A stretch of 21,002 nucleotides of DNA, taken from the NCBI GenBank assembly GCA_029571425.1, contig JAKPSR010000241.1, forward strand, positions 1 to 21,002, in the 5' to 3' direction. The position numbers and the translations under genes were made by a program. Below the pieces are notes generated by a model. The model ran no database searches and was not told the origin of the DNA. It was given only the letters and a program-made list of their open reading frames with translations. Below are positions 1-6,842 of this stretch, in pieces. This DNA comes from Spirochaetota bacterium. Its GTDB lineage: Bacteria > Spirochaetota > Spirochaetia > Treponematales > Treponemataceae. The number at the start of each line of letters is the position of its first letter. Position 1 is the first letter of the stretch.

Positions 1-289
1 CGAGCTCGGCCTCGACGAGGTCAAGGTCCTCTCGCTCGACGAGCACGAGTCGTTTCGTTTTCGCGAGGGCGACGGTGATCTCCCCCACGACGTAGGCAGA
101 CATCTTGACGGTCGGCGACTCGCAGTTCACGACCGCGACGCGGGTTCCTACCGGCAATGCCTCGTCGATCGCGCGCGCGGATTGGGAAATCGCCTGATCG
201 AGCGGCACCGCCTGGGCGTGGGCGAGACCCGAAGCGGCGATGGCGAGCGCGAACGTGAAGGTCGCGCGTTGGAGTATTCGTGTTTTCAT
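1..289 (-). CDS. Secreted CsgG/LpoB-like protein, N-terminal part only (runs off the window)
   Basis: This reading frame starts with ATG at 289 and stays open to the window edge, giving about 96 residues. An AAGAGGA ribosome site sits just upstream (about 292-298). The protein opens with MKTRILQRATF and a hydrophobic stretch ending near AHA-Q, which looks like a Sec signal peptide cleaved around residue 27. The mature part reads roughly AVVNCESPTVKMSAYVVGE, then a segment ending VLVEREDLDLVEAEL. That pattern (a short beta strand, a helix with a conserved tyrosine, then a strand with V-R/D-R-x-D-L) is typical of the CsgG/HfaB/LpoB-like proteins abundant in treponemes. The usual role is periplasmic or outer-membrane associated and generally poorly defined. 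It begins 9 bases after the lipoprotein gene upstream and is probably co-transcribed with it. The C-terminal part is missing, so the family call is moderate. Confidence 0.72.
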   Translation of the reverse strand, partial: MKTRILQRATFTFALAIAASGLAHAQAVPLDQAISQSARAIDEALPVGTRVAVVNCESPTVKMSAYVVGEITVALAKTKRLVLVEREDLDLVEAEL

Positions 290-298
290 TATATCCTC

Positions 299-1543
299 TT
301 ATTTAACGTAGCCGAATCCGAGCACGGTAAAGGTCTTGCCCTCGCTTCCGCTCGCCATTTTTATCTCGACGCGGTGGCGCTCGCTTGCCTCGTCGTCGAC
401 GAGTACCGTCGTCCAGGGGTTGTCCCATCCACCGGTCGGCGCCCCGTCAAGGGTGTCGACTTCCTGTCCGTCGACGATGACGGACGCCTCGCCAAAATCC
501 GCGCTTGCCCGGCTTTTTTTGTACACCAAGATCAGCGAACGGCACTCGATCTCGAGGACGAGGGGCTCGTTCGCGCGCGCGGCGTCTCGTCGCCAGTTTT
601 CGGGGAAGGTGAAGTTCCCGCTCGACTTGAAGGCGGGTAGGGCTAGGTCTTTATCAGTGAATGAGCCTACGGATATCCTGGCGCTCGCCGGCAGCCGGGC
701 GGCGTCCAACAACTCGATCGGCGCGAAGCGAGCGCCTGCGGAATCGGGGATTGGCGCGTCGCGCGGGGACGCGGGCGCCGCATCGGCGGCCTTGAGCGCG
801 GTGATGACGCAGTCCGCCATCAACCGGTGGCCGTAGTTCGTCGGGTGATATATGTCCGAGAAGAACGCCTCGTCCGAGAGAGAGCCTTTTTCGAGCTCGG
901 GGACTACGGCGTCCTTGATGCTGACCATCGGGAGCCCGTAACGGGCGCCGATCGGGGCGAGGCGGTCCTGCAGGTTCCATCGGGACTGGAACACGCTGAA
1001 GATAAGGATCACGGCCGGCTCGTTCGGCGAGTCGAGTATCTTTCGGACGAGACTCTCGAACGCGGCGCCGTTCGTGGGGTCGTCGCCATCATTGACGGCG
1101 AATTCGACGAAGACTAAGTCGGGAGGCGAGGGGGATTTCTCGAGCACGTCACGCCGGTAGCGGATCATGCCAATCGTAGAAGGCGTGCCCGCCATACCGG
1201 CGTTGACGACGCGCATCGAGCCCCCCTCGGGGACGAAGGCGGATCGGAAACCATCGGCGACCAGGGCCGCGTAGGGACTTCCGCCGTCCGTCGCGTTGTA
1301 CCCCTCGGTTATCGAGCCGCCGATGAAGGCGATGGTCACTTCCTTTCCCGATCGCGCCTTCGCGATGACGCCCTTAATCCTTCGGTTGTTCCCGGCGTCA
1401 AGCAGGGAGCGGCCGATCATGCGTTCGTACGCGACGCTTCCTCTCTTGATCTCATTCCCGGGGCCATTCACGCTCGCGCACCCGGCGACCGCGAGGGTCC
1501 CGGCGAGGGCCGCGCCGACCAGGCGCCCAATCGTTGCATCCAT
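299..1543 (-). CDS. SGNH/GDSL-family hydrolase lipoprotein
   Basis: This is a predicted lipoprotein esterase or acetylhydrolase of 414 residues. I place the start at 1543 because the protein then begins with a short basic N-terminus and a hydrophobic stretch ending in the lipobox VAGC (Cys22). The frame stays open upstream to 1678, but that extension runs through the likely promoter. SGNH blocks are visible: GGSIT with the nucleophile Ser77, NAG with oxyanion Gly116, FAVND with Asn151, and DIYH with Asp230 and His233. After about residue 265 comes a region rich in beta strands, probably a carbohydrate-binding-like or jelly-roll domain. This suggests an exported enzyme acting on acylated polysaccharide at the cell surface; the substrate is unknown. 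It is divergent from the LacI-fold/GGDEF gene and followed closely by the CsgG-like gene. No Shine-Dalgarno is seen, and a TACACT box ends six bases before the ATG, so the message may be leaderless. Confidence 0.85.
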   Translation of the reverse strand: MDATIGRLVGAALAGTLAVAGCASVNGPGNEIKRGSVAYERMIGRSLLDAGNNRRIKGVIAKARSGKEVTIAFIGGSITEGYNATDGGSPYAALVADGFRSAFVPEGGSMRVVNAGMAGTPSTIGMIRYRRDVLEKSPSPPDLVFVEFAVNDGDDPTNGAAFESLVRKILDSPNEPAVILIFSVFQSRWNLQDRLAPIGARYGLPMVSIKDAVVPELEKGSLSDEAFFSDIYHPTNYGHRLMADCVITALKAADAAPASPRDAPIPDSAGARFAPIELLDAARLPASARISVGSFTDKDLALPAFKSSGNFTFPENWRRDAARANEPLVLEIECRSLILVYKKSRASADFGEASVIVDGQEVDTLDGAPTGGWDNPWTTVLVDDEASERHRVEIKMASGSEGKTFTVLGFGYVK

Positions 1544-1558
1544 GCGAACAGTGTACCA
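1544..1558 (-). promoter_or_regulatory. Extended -10 promoter abutting the SGNH hydrolase start (likely leaderless)
   Basis: On the minus strand TGG-TACACT (the hexamer occupies 1550-1555) is followed by six bases and then the ATG. The TGn extension compensates for the absence of a good -35 at the normal spacing. Transcription would start at or within a base or two of the ATG. This is inferred from sequence only. Confidence 0.5.
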
Positions 1559-1579
1559 CGAAAAAGGACATGCCGCGAA

Positions 1580-1599
1580 GTCAAACCCGTTTGACAAAC
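1580..1599. promoter_or_regulatory. Palindromic operator candidate between divergent genes
   Basis: GTCAAAC-CC-GTTTGAC (1580-1595) is a perfect 7-bp inverted repeat. It overlaps a second one, GTTTG-A-CAAAC (1589-1599), giving three alternating half-sites. The site covers the -35 of the plus-strand promoter and lies just upstream of the minus-strand start, so a regulator bound here could control both genes. The regulator is unknown; the adjacent LacI-fold protein has no DNA-binding domain. Confidence 0.5.
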
Positions 1600-1619
1600 G
1601 AGTCCTCGCGCGTAACAAT
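1591..1619 (+). promoter_or_regulatory. Sigma-70-type promoter for the LacI-fold/GGDEF gene
   Basis: TTGACA (1591-1596), a 17-base spacer and AACAAT (1614-1619, four of six consensus positions) lie 45 bases before the ATG at 1664. The -35 is a perfect match and overlaps the palindrome. Confidence 0.55.
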
Positions 1620-1663
1620 GGAAGTGTCCCCGCATTCGTGTGCGTCCAAGGAGGTCCTTCCCC

Positions 1664-3796
1664 ATGGGTCTTGCTCACCCTCGGTTCGCCGTCCTGATGG
1701 ATTTCGCCTTTTCCTCCTTTCAGGAAGAGCCCCGGCGTGGGATGATGCGTTACGCGGAGGAAGCGGGCGTCGACCTCGTCTTCTTCGGTCTTGGCAGGCT
1801 TAATCCCGACGATGGCTTGGATAGATTCAAGCTATTCTTCCTCGATTTCATAACGCCGGACGAATTCGATGGCGTCGTCATCGTGTCTTCGACGTTCCAG
1901 AATTTCGGCGGGTCGAATGTCCTTGCAGACCATTTGCGCTCGCTCTCTCCCCTTCCGATAGTGTCGATCGGGCCTTCCTTGATCGGCGAGGACTCAATCG
2001 TTTACGACAACCGCGCGGGGATGCGCGCCTTGACGCGCCATCTGACCGACGCGCACGGGTACCGCCGTTTCGCCTACGTGTCCGGGCCGCAAAGCAATCC
2101 CGAGTCCCGCGAGAGAAGGGAAGCGTTCCTCGATGCCCTCCGTGACGCCGGCATCGCGCTCGATTCAGTCCGCGAATTTGAGGGGAGCTTCCTTCCGCAT
2201 TCGGGCGCCGCCGCCGTCGAGGCTTTCCTCGGCGCGCCTGGTCCCCGTCCCGAGGTCATCGTCTGCGCGAACGACCTGATGGCCTTGGGCGCGTGGACCG
2301 CCCTCGCCGATCGATCGATCGCGGTCCCGTTCGATATCGCGGTGACCGGTTACGACGACAGCCAAGTGGCGGGAAGTATATCTCACCAATTCACGACCGT
2401 GCGCCAATCCTTCGACGAGCTTGGGTATCTCGCCGTTCGTCGCGTCCATGCCCTCGCGCGCGGCGAAACGCTCGGACCGTTCGTGCCTATCGAGCCGACC
2501 TTGCGGATACGCTCGTCGTGCGGATGCGTCTCGTTCCCAGAACGGTATACCTCGTCTCCTAAGATGGATGGGTCGCCCGAATTCGAGAGCCTACGAAGCG
2601 CCATCGCCGCCTTCGTCGCGGAGGGCCGTCCCCTCTCGGAGGCAAGAGAGCTCTTTCGCGATTGGTCAATGGCCATCCGCCAAACGCTCGCGTCGCATCG
2701 TCCCCTATGCCAGTTTGAGGATATGTTGCACGCCGTCGGCGCCGGCGTGCTCGCCGCCAATCTTTATGCCCTCCTTCTCGAGGAACGGACCCAAGCGGGT
2801 TTCGAGTCTTTTTGGGGCGAGAGCCTATTCACGAATTTCCTGGAGATCACGACGGACCACGCCCAGCACGATATCGGGCTCGACCTCGCGCTCGAGAAGC
2901 ACGCGGATGCCATCAAGCGGGTGATGGATCAATGCCGCGCGAGCGAGCTTCACATCGTTAGGTTTGCCGATCTCTCGGACCCGAAGAAGGGCCTTAACGC
3001 GATCTTCTCGTTCGGGTCGACCGGCCCATGGATCCCGGCGCCAGGATCCTGGCTGCCGCCCCGAGGCCATTCCCTCGTCGCGAACCTGATCGCGGTTGAC
3101 GACGAGCAATACGGGTATTTCCTCATCGACGCCGCCGTGCCCGTGGCGTCAACCTTCGATTACCTTAGGATTCGGTTCTCGTTCGTCGCGCGCGAGCTGG
3201 CGACGATGAAGAGCGTGCGCGACCTGAACGAGAGCCTCGTCCGAGAGGTCGCCGCGCGCGAGGAGTCCGAGAGCAGGCTGAAGGAGGCGCTCGCCCTCGT
3301 CGAGCAGCTCTCGCTCGAGGACGAGCTTACCGGGCTTCGGAACCGGCGCGGGTTTCTCGCGATGGCCGACCATCAGGCGAAGTACCTTAAGCGAAGCAAG
3401 CGCGGTTTCTTCGTCCTGTACGCGGACCTCGACGGGCTCAAGGAGATCAACGATACCTGGGGACACGACGACGGGGACCTGGCGATCAAGGCCGCGGCAG
3501 ACGTGTTCCGGTCGGCGCTTCGCGAGACCGATATCGTCGCCCGTATGGGTGGGGACGAGTTTACGGCCCTCGTCAACGAGGCGGACCCGCCGAATTACGA
3601 GATGATCAAGGAGCGCATTGAGGCGTATTGCGAGCGGAAAAGCGCCGAGCTTGGGCGCCCTTGGCGCCTCGCGATGAGCATCGGTCACTATTACGCCCCT
3701 CCCGGCTGCGAGCTCGATATTCAGCAAATGCTTAAAGAGGCAGACGCCGAGCTTTATAGCGAGAAGCAGCAGCGTCGCGGTCGTTCGCGTCGGTAA
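1664..3796 (+). CDS. Cytoplasmic LacI-type ligand-binding domain fused to GGDEF diguanylate cyclase
   Basis: The 710-residue product probably makes cyclic di-GMP in response to a small ligand. The ATG at 1664 is chosen because AAGGAGGT (1648-1655) lies eight bases upstream; the frame also opens at a GTG at 1640 that would precede this site. Residues 1 to about 300 resemble the ligand-binding half of LacI/GalR regulators (segments like YRRFAYVSGP, VIVCANDLMALGAWTAL and DIAVTGYDDS), but the helix-turn-helix is absent. A middle region (about 310-510) is unassigned, followed by a short helical linker. The GGDEF domain occupies about 545-705, with DELTGLRNRRGF, the active-site GGDEF at 629-633, and an RETD inhibitory site placed exactly five residues before it. 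There is no signal peptide or membrane segment, so sensing is presumably of a cytoplasmic sugar or metabolite. This architecture is common in spirochaetes. The active site looks intact. Confidence 0.9.
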   Translation: MGLAHPRFAVLMDFAFSSFQEEPRRGMMRYAEEAGVDLVFFGLGRLNPDDGLDRFKLFFLDFITPDEFDGVVIVSSTFQNFGGSNVLADHLRSLSPLPIVSIGPSLIGEDSIVYDNRAGMRALTRHLTDAHGYRRFAYVSGPQSNPESRERREAFLDALRDAGIALDSVREFEGSFLPHSGAAAVEAFLGAPGPRPEVIVCANDLMALGAWTALADRSIAVPFDIAVTGYDDSQVAGSISHQFTTVRQSFDELGYLAVRRVHALARGETLGPFVPIEPTLRIRSSCGCVSFPERYTSSPKMDGSPEFESLRSAIAAFVAEGRPLSEARELFRDWSMAIRQTLASHRPLCQFEDMLHAVGAGVLAANLYALLLEERTQAGFESFWGESLFTNFLEITTDHAQHDIGLDLALEKHADAIKRVMDQCRASELHIVRFADLSDPKKGLNAIFSFGSTGPWIPAPGSWLPPRGHSLVANLIAVDDEQYGYFLIDAAVPVASTFDYLRIRFSFVARELATMKSVRDLNESLVREVAAREESESRLKEALALVEQLSLEDELTGLRNRRGFLAMADHQAKYLKRSKRGFFVLYADLDGLKEINDTWGHDDGDLAIKAAADVFRSALRETDIVARMGGDEFTALVNEADPPNYEMIKERIEAYCERKSAELGRPWRLAMSIGHYYAPPGCELDIQQMLKEADAELYSEKQQRRGRSRR

Positions 3797-3825
3797 GCCG
3801 CGTTGCGGGCCACTCTCTCCCAAAC

Positions 3826-3854
3826 TTGACGATCGGTCCCCTGGTTATTATTAT
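3826..3854 (+). promoter_or_regulatory. Strong sigma-70-type promoter for the tandem Rrf2 genes
   Basis: TTGACG (3826-3831), a 17-base spacer and TATTAT (3849-3854) precede the ATG at 3883 by 28 bases. An AGGAG ribosome site lies at 3873-3877. An in-frame TTG at 3826 would put this promoter inside the coding region, which supports the shorter start. Rrf2 regulators often autoregulate, but no obvious palindrome was identified here. Confidence 0.65.
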
Positions 3855-3882
3855 AAAGACGACGAGAAAACTAGGAGATGCG

Positions 3883-4314
3883 ATGCGGATTTCAACGCGC
3901 GGCCGATATTCCCTCGAAGCCCTGCTGTATCTTTGCCTGCTTCCGCAAGGCGAGAGCGCGAGCACGCGCGCGATCGCGGCGGGCACCGGGATATCGGACG
4001 GCTACCTCGAGCAGCTCTTTATCCCGCTGAAGCGCGATGGCATCGTGCGCGGCATACGCGGCCCGCAGGGTGGCTATCTCCCCGGGCGTACCCCTGAGCG
4101 GATAACGGTGGGCGAGGTGCTTCGATCGGTCGAGGGCTCTCTCGAGCCAGTCGCGTGCCTTTCGGACGAGACGTGCCCGGCCGAGGCCACGTGCCCGACC
4201 CGTTCCCTGTGGTCCCGCATCGCCGAGACCATCGCCGAATGCGTCGACTCGATAAGCCTCGACGATCTCGCGACGGCGTACCGGCTCCAGGGTTCCGGCG
4301 AGGCGCAGATATGA
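3883..4314 (+). CDS. Rrf2-family regulator with IscR-like Fe-S cysteines
   Basis: This 143-residue winged-helix regulator begins MRISTRGRYSLEALLYL, the standard Rrf2 opening. The DNA-binding part includes a recognition segment near DGYLEQLFIPLKRDGIVR and the wing GPQGGYLPGR. Three cysteines sit at residues 92, 98 and 104, with C-x5-C-x5-C spacing and the same numbering as the [2Fe-2S] ligands of E. coli IscR. The fourth IscR ligand (His107) is Arg107 here, in CPTRSLW, so any cluster would need a different fourth ligand or be labile. The likely role is sensing iron-sulfur, redox or NO status. The gene overlaps the next Rrf2 gene by four bases (ATGA), implying translational coupling. No isc or suf genes are nearby, so targets cannot be read from the context. 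Confidence 0.87.
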   Translation: MRISTRGRYSLEALLYLCLLPQGESASTRAIAAGTGISDGYLEQLFIPLKRDGIVRGIRGPQGGYLPGRTPERITVGEVLRSVEGSLEPVACLSDETCPAEATCPTRSLWSRIAETIAECVDSISLDDLATAYRLQGSGEAQI

Positions 4315-4745
4315 GGATATCGACGCGCGGGCGATATGGGGTTCGGTTCCTCGTCGACCTCGCCCAGAGCGCGGGCGAGACCCATGTCCCGTTGGCCGCG
4401 ATCGCCGAGCGACAGCGCATATCGGCCCGTTACCTTGAGCACGTGGCCGTCATACTTAGGCGCATGGGGTACGTGCGGTCGATTAAGGGCGCTTCGGGGG
4501 GGTATGCCCTCGCGCGGGAGCCGGCGGACATTCCGATCGGCGACGTCCTGCGGGCCCTCGAGGGCGACATACTCGTCGTCGACGATCCATTGCCCGGTGA
4601 GACCGAGGGGCCGCTCGCGCGGTGCGTTCGCTCCGTCGTCTACGACCGCCTGAATCGTCGGATCGCCGACATCGTCGACAGGCTTACCCTAGCTGACATC
4701 GTCGGCGGCGAAGGGACCGATCGACCCCCGATGTACTATATTTAG
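4311..4745 (+). CDS. Second Rrf2-family regulator, lacking the Fe-S cysteine triad
   Basis: The 144-residue product starts at the ATG at 4311, overlapping the upstream stop; the frame is open further upstream but only as an overlap with the first gene. It has the same opening (MRISTRGRYGVRFLVDLA), a recognition helix in SARYLEHVAVILRRMGYV and the wing ASGGYALAREP. The region that carries the cysteines in its neighbour is replaced by DDPLPGETEGPLARC, leaving only Cys105. It therefore probably does not bind a cluster in the IscR manner and may act constitutively, respond to another signal, or pair with the first protein. The two probably arose by duplication. Its stop codon interlocks with the stop of the convergent MFS gene over four bases. 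Confidence 0.86.
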   Translation: MRISTRGRYGVRFLVDLAQSAGETHVPLAAIAERQRISARYLEHVAVILRRMGYVRSIKGASGGYALAREPADIPIGDVLRALEGDILVVDDPLPGETEGPLARCVRSVVYDRLNRRIADIVDRLTLADIVGGEGTDRPPMYYI

Positions 4746-5992
4746 CGCCCCGGTATCGGCGCGCGCACGGCGACGTAGAGGTTCACGAAGGACAGCGCCG
4801 CCGCGAGGTAGAAAACGTACTGCGGTCCCCACAGGGTCCACACGATCCCGCCCGCGTAGGCGCAGAGTATCGAGACCACGTGGTCCATGCTGATCCCGAG
4901 CGAGAGCGTCGCGGTCACGTCGGCCGGGTCCACCGCGATCGTGCGAAGGTAGACCGTGCGCACCAGGCTCATCTGCGTCGACATCCGGTCGAAGACGAAG
5001 ACGACGTAGGCGAGGAGGACGGGCCAGCCCACGGTCGCGAGGGCTCCCGACGCGTAACCGCCCGAGACGAGACCGTAGAGGGCGTATACCCCGATGAACG
5101 AGAGCGCGTCCGCGTAGAGCATGGCCCGGATGCCGAATCGGTCGAGCCATCGCCCGACTGCCGGGATGAAGAAAATGCCGAGGAACGCCCCGACGATCCC
5201 GAGAAGGGCGAGCGTGTCCGCCTTCTTCCCGAGGAGATCGATCAGCACCCATGGCCCGTAGACGAGCATGATCTGCTTTTGAACCCCGAACATCACCACG
5301 AGCGTATAGTAGAAACGGTACTCCTTGCGGAAGACGAAACGCGGCCTCGCTGCGGAACCGGCCGCGGGACCGACGCGCCGCTCGAGTGCGACGAGGGCGA
5401 CGAGGGCGGCCAAGATGAGCGCCGCGGCGATGACGAATGGCCATTTCACCCGATCGGTGAACGAGAACAGCCCAAGCCGGAATCCGGCGAACACGAACAC
5501 GGCCGCGAGCATCTGGAAGCCCGTCGTCACGCCCTTGAACTGCCCCATTCTCTTGCCGAGGTTCTCGCGCCGCGCGAGGGCGATGCCGATGCTGTCCTGG
5601 ACCGGCATGAAGAGATGCTGCCCGAGGGAATTGACGAAGATGAGGGCGAGCATAATGGCGAATGGCGGGCTCGAAAGGCCGAGGACGAAGATGCCGGCGA
5701 CGCTAAACGCGTGCGCGATGACGGCGATCCGGACGTCGCCGAACGCGCCGAGCGCGGCGACGACGAGGGCGCATATCATCCCGGGAAGCTCGCGCGGGAA
5801 CTCGATGAGACCGCGTTGGTAGGGGGTCACGCGATACGCGTCCTTAAAGTAGTTGGAGATGATGTCGTTCGAAAAGCCGAGACCGAGGGCGGTGAGGGCG
5901 AGGACGGCGAGATAGAGGCGGACGCCCGGGCTCAGGGACGAGACTCGCGCGGCCTGCGCGCGGACTAGGTTCGTTAATCGTGTATGTATCAT
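4742..5992 (-). CDS. Major facilitator superfamily permease
   Basis: The 416-residue protein has about 12 predicted membrane-spanning segments, starting with RLYLAVLALTALGLGFS. It carries the usual MFS inter-helix basic loops, for example ALARRENLGKRMGQFKG after helix 4 and RWLDRFGIRAML in the second half. I choose the ATG at 5992 because AAGGAAGGG (6003-6011) lies about ten bases upstream. An alternative in-frame ATG at 6025 falls within the apparent -10 box. The substrate cannot be inferred: the gene is alone on its strand, convergent with the Rrf2 pair (sharing four bases at their stops) and divergent from plsC. It most resembles uncharacterised MFS transporters. Confidence 0.85.
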   Translation of the reverse strand: MIHTRLTNLVRAQAARVSSLSPGVRLYLAVLALTALGLGFSNDIISNYFKDAYRVTPYQRGLIEFPRELPGMICALVVAALGAFGDVRIAVIAHAFSVAGIFVLGLSSPPFAIMLALIFVNSLGQHLFMPVQDSIGIALARRENLGKRMGQFKGVTTGFQMLAAVFVFAGFRLGLFSFTDRVKWPFVIAAALILAALVALVALERRVGPAAGSAARPRFVFRKEYRFYYTLVVMFGVQKQIMLVYGPWVLIDLLGKKADTLALLGIVGAFLGIFFIPAVGRWLDRFGIRAMLYADALSFIGVYALYGLVSGGYASGALATVGWPVLLAYVVFVFDRMSTQMSLVRTVYLRTIAVDPADVTATLSLGISMDHVVSILCAYAGGIVWTLWGPQYVFYLAAALSFVNLYVAVRAPIPGR

Positions 5993-6023
5993 CGGGTAAT
6001 CGCCCTTCCTTTGGATGTCGCGC

Positions 6024-6052
6024 ATTCTATCAGAAATCGCCTACCCTAAGAA
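6024..6052 (-). promoter_or_regulatory. Promoter for the MFS gene
   Basis: Reading the minus strand, TTCTTA (6047-6052), a 17-base spacer and TAGAAT (6024-6029) precede the chosen start at 5992. The -10 is good and the -35 is weak. The placement supports the shorter start codon. Confidence 0.45.
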
Positions 6053-6060
6053 GATGCCCG

Positions 6061-6087
6061 GAAGAACTGGTTTCCTTGGCGTTCTTC
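6061..6087. promoter_or_regulatory. Inverted repeat overlapping the plsC promoter
   Basis: GAAGAAC (6061-6067), 13 bases and GTTCTTC (6081-6087) form a perfect 7-bp inverted repeat. The right arm ends directly against the extended -10 at 6088 and the loop covers the expected -35 position, a placement suited to a repressor site. It is also close to the MFS promoter. Its function is inferred. Confidence 0.35.
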
Positions 6088-6096
6088 TGCTACAAT
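6088..6096 (+). promoter_or_regulatory. Extended -10 promoter for plsC
   Basis: TGC-TACAAT lies 20 bases before the ATG at 6117, with no good -35. The transcript would carry a short leader containing the GGAGGA ribosome site at 6103-6108. Confidence 0.5.
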
Positions 6097-6116
6097 GAAC
6101 GCGGAGGACGTTTCCT

Positions 6117-6842
6117 ATGCTACGAACAGCCCTCGCCGTCGTGAGGTTTAGCTTTTACTTGATTTGGAACATACCGGCACTCCGCGTGGCTCGCCGCCTC
6201 GAGCGGGAAGGAAAGACCGAGGAACTCGATCGCGCCGTCGATGCGCGCGTGCAAGACTGGGGCCAGTTCGTCGTGGGTCTCGCAGGCGGGACCGTCGAGG
6301 TTTCGGGCGAAGAGAACGTGCCCACCGGCCCCTGCGTTTTCATCGGTAACCACCAAGGCAACCTGGATATCCCGATCATGCTCGGGTATATCAAGAAACC
6401 GAAGGCGTTCATATCGAAGATAGAGATACTGAAGGTCCCGTTCCTGTCGGATTGGATGCGCCTGATGCGGTGCACCTTCCTCGATCGGCGCGATATGCGG
6501 CAGTCCGTGCGCGCGATGCAGGAGGCCGTTGACACCGTTCGCGGCGGCCTCTCCCTGGTGATCTTTCCCGAGGGGACGCGAAGCCGCGGCGGGCCGATCG
6601 GCGAGTTCAAGGCGGGTAGCTTTAAGCTCGCGCTGAAGGCCGAGGTGCCGATCGTGCCGGTGACGATCGACGGCTCGTGGCGGCTCTTCGAGGAGAATGG
6701 CAGGGTTCGGTCCGGGCACGTGCGCGTCACCGTGCACCCGCCGATCCCGACCGCCGGTCTCTCGCGCGAGGAGGCCGCCGCCCTTCCCGAGCGCGTGCGC
6801 ACCGTCGTCGCCTCCGCACTCGGCGCGCAGGCGACGGCTTAG
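6117..6842 (+). CDS. plsC: 1-acyl-sn-glycerol-3-phosphate acyltransferase (PlsC family)
   Basis: The 241-residue enzyme should acylate lysophosphatidate to phosphatidate at the inner membrane, a core step in phospholipid synthesis. An N-terminal hydrophobic segment (about residues 5-24) would anchor it. The catalytic H-x4-D motif is GNHQGNLD (His79, Asp84). The second block contains the region around FLDRRD. The third block is FPEGTRSRGG (about 150-159) with the following FKAGSF, and the fourth is VPIVPVTIDGSW. Length and motif order match the family. GGAGGA lies eight bases before the ATG. It stands alone as a transcription unit, divergent from the MFS gene, and its stop interlocks with the end of the convergent paaK-like gene. 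Confidence 0.93.
   Translation: MLRTALAVVRFSFYLIWNIPALRVARRLEREGKTEELDRAVDARVQDWGQFVVGLAGGTVEVSGEENVPTGPCVFIGNHQGNLDIPIMLGYIKKPKAFISKIEILKVPFLSDWMRLMRCTFLDRRDMRQSVRAMQEAVDTVRGGLSLVIFPEGTRSRGGPIGEFKAGSFKLALKAEVPIVPVTIDGSWRLFEENGRVRSGHVRVTVHPPIPTAGLSREEAAALPERVRTVVASALGAQATA

Noticed and set aside
1544..1678. Longer N-terminus for the SGNH protein
   Set aside because: The extension destroys the lipoprotein signal and covers both divergent promoter elements.
4880..5968. A 362-codon open frame on the plus strand
   Set aside because: It is antisense to the MFS gene, very rich in Glu/Asp/Arg, and has no ribosome site. It is a by-product of high GC content, like many other long frames opposite real genes.
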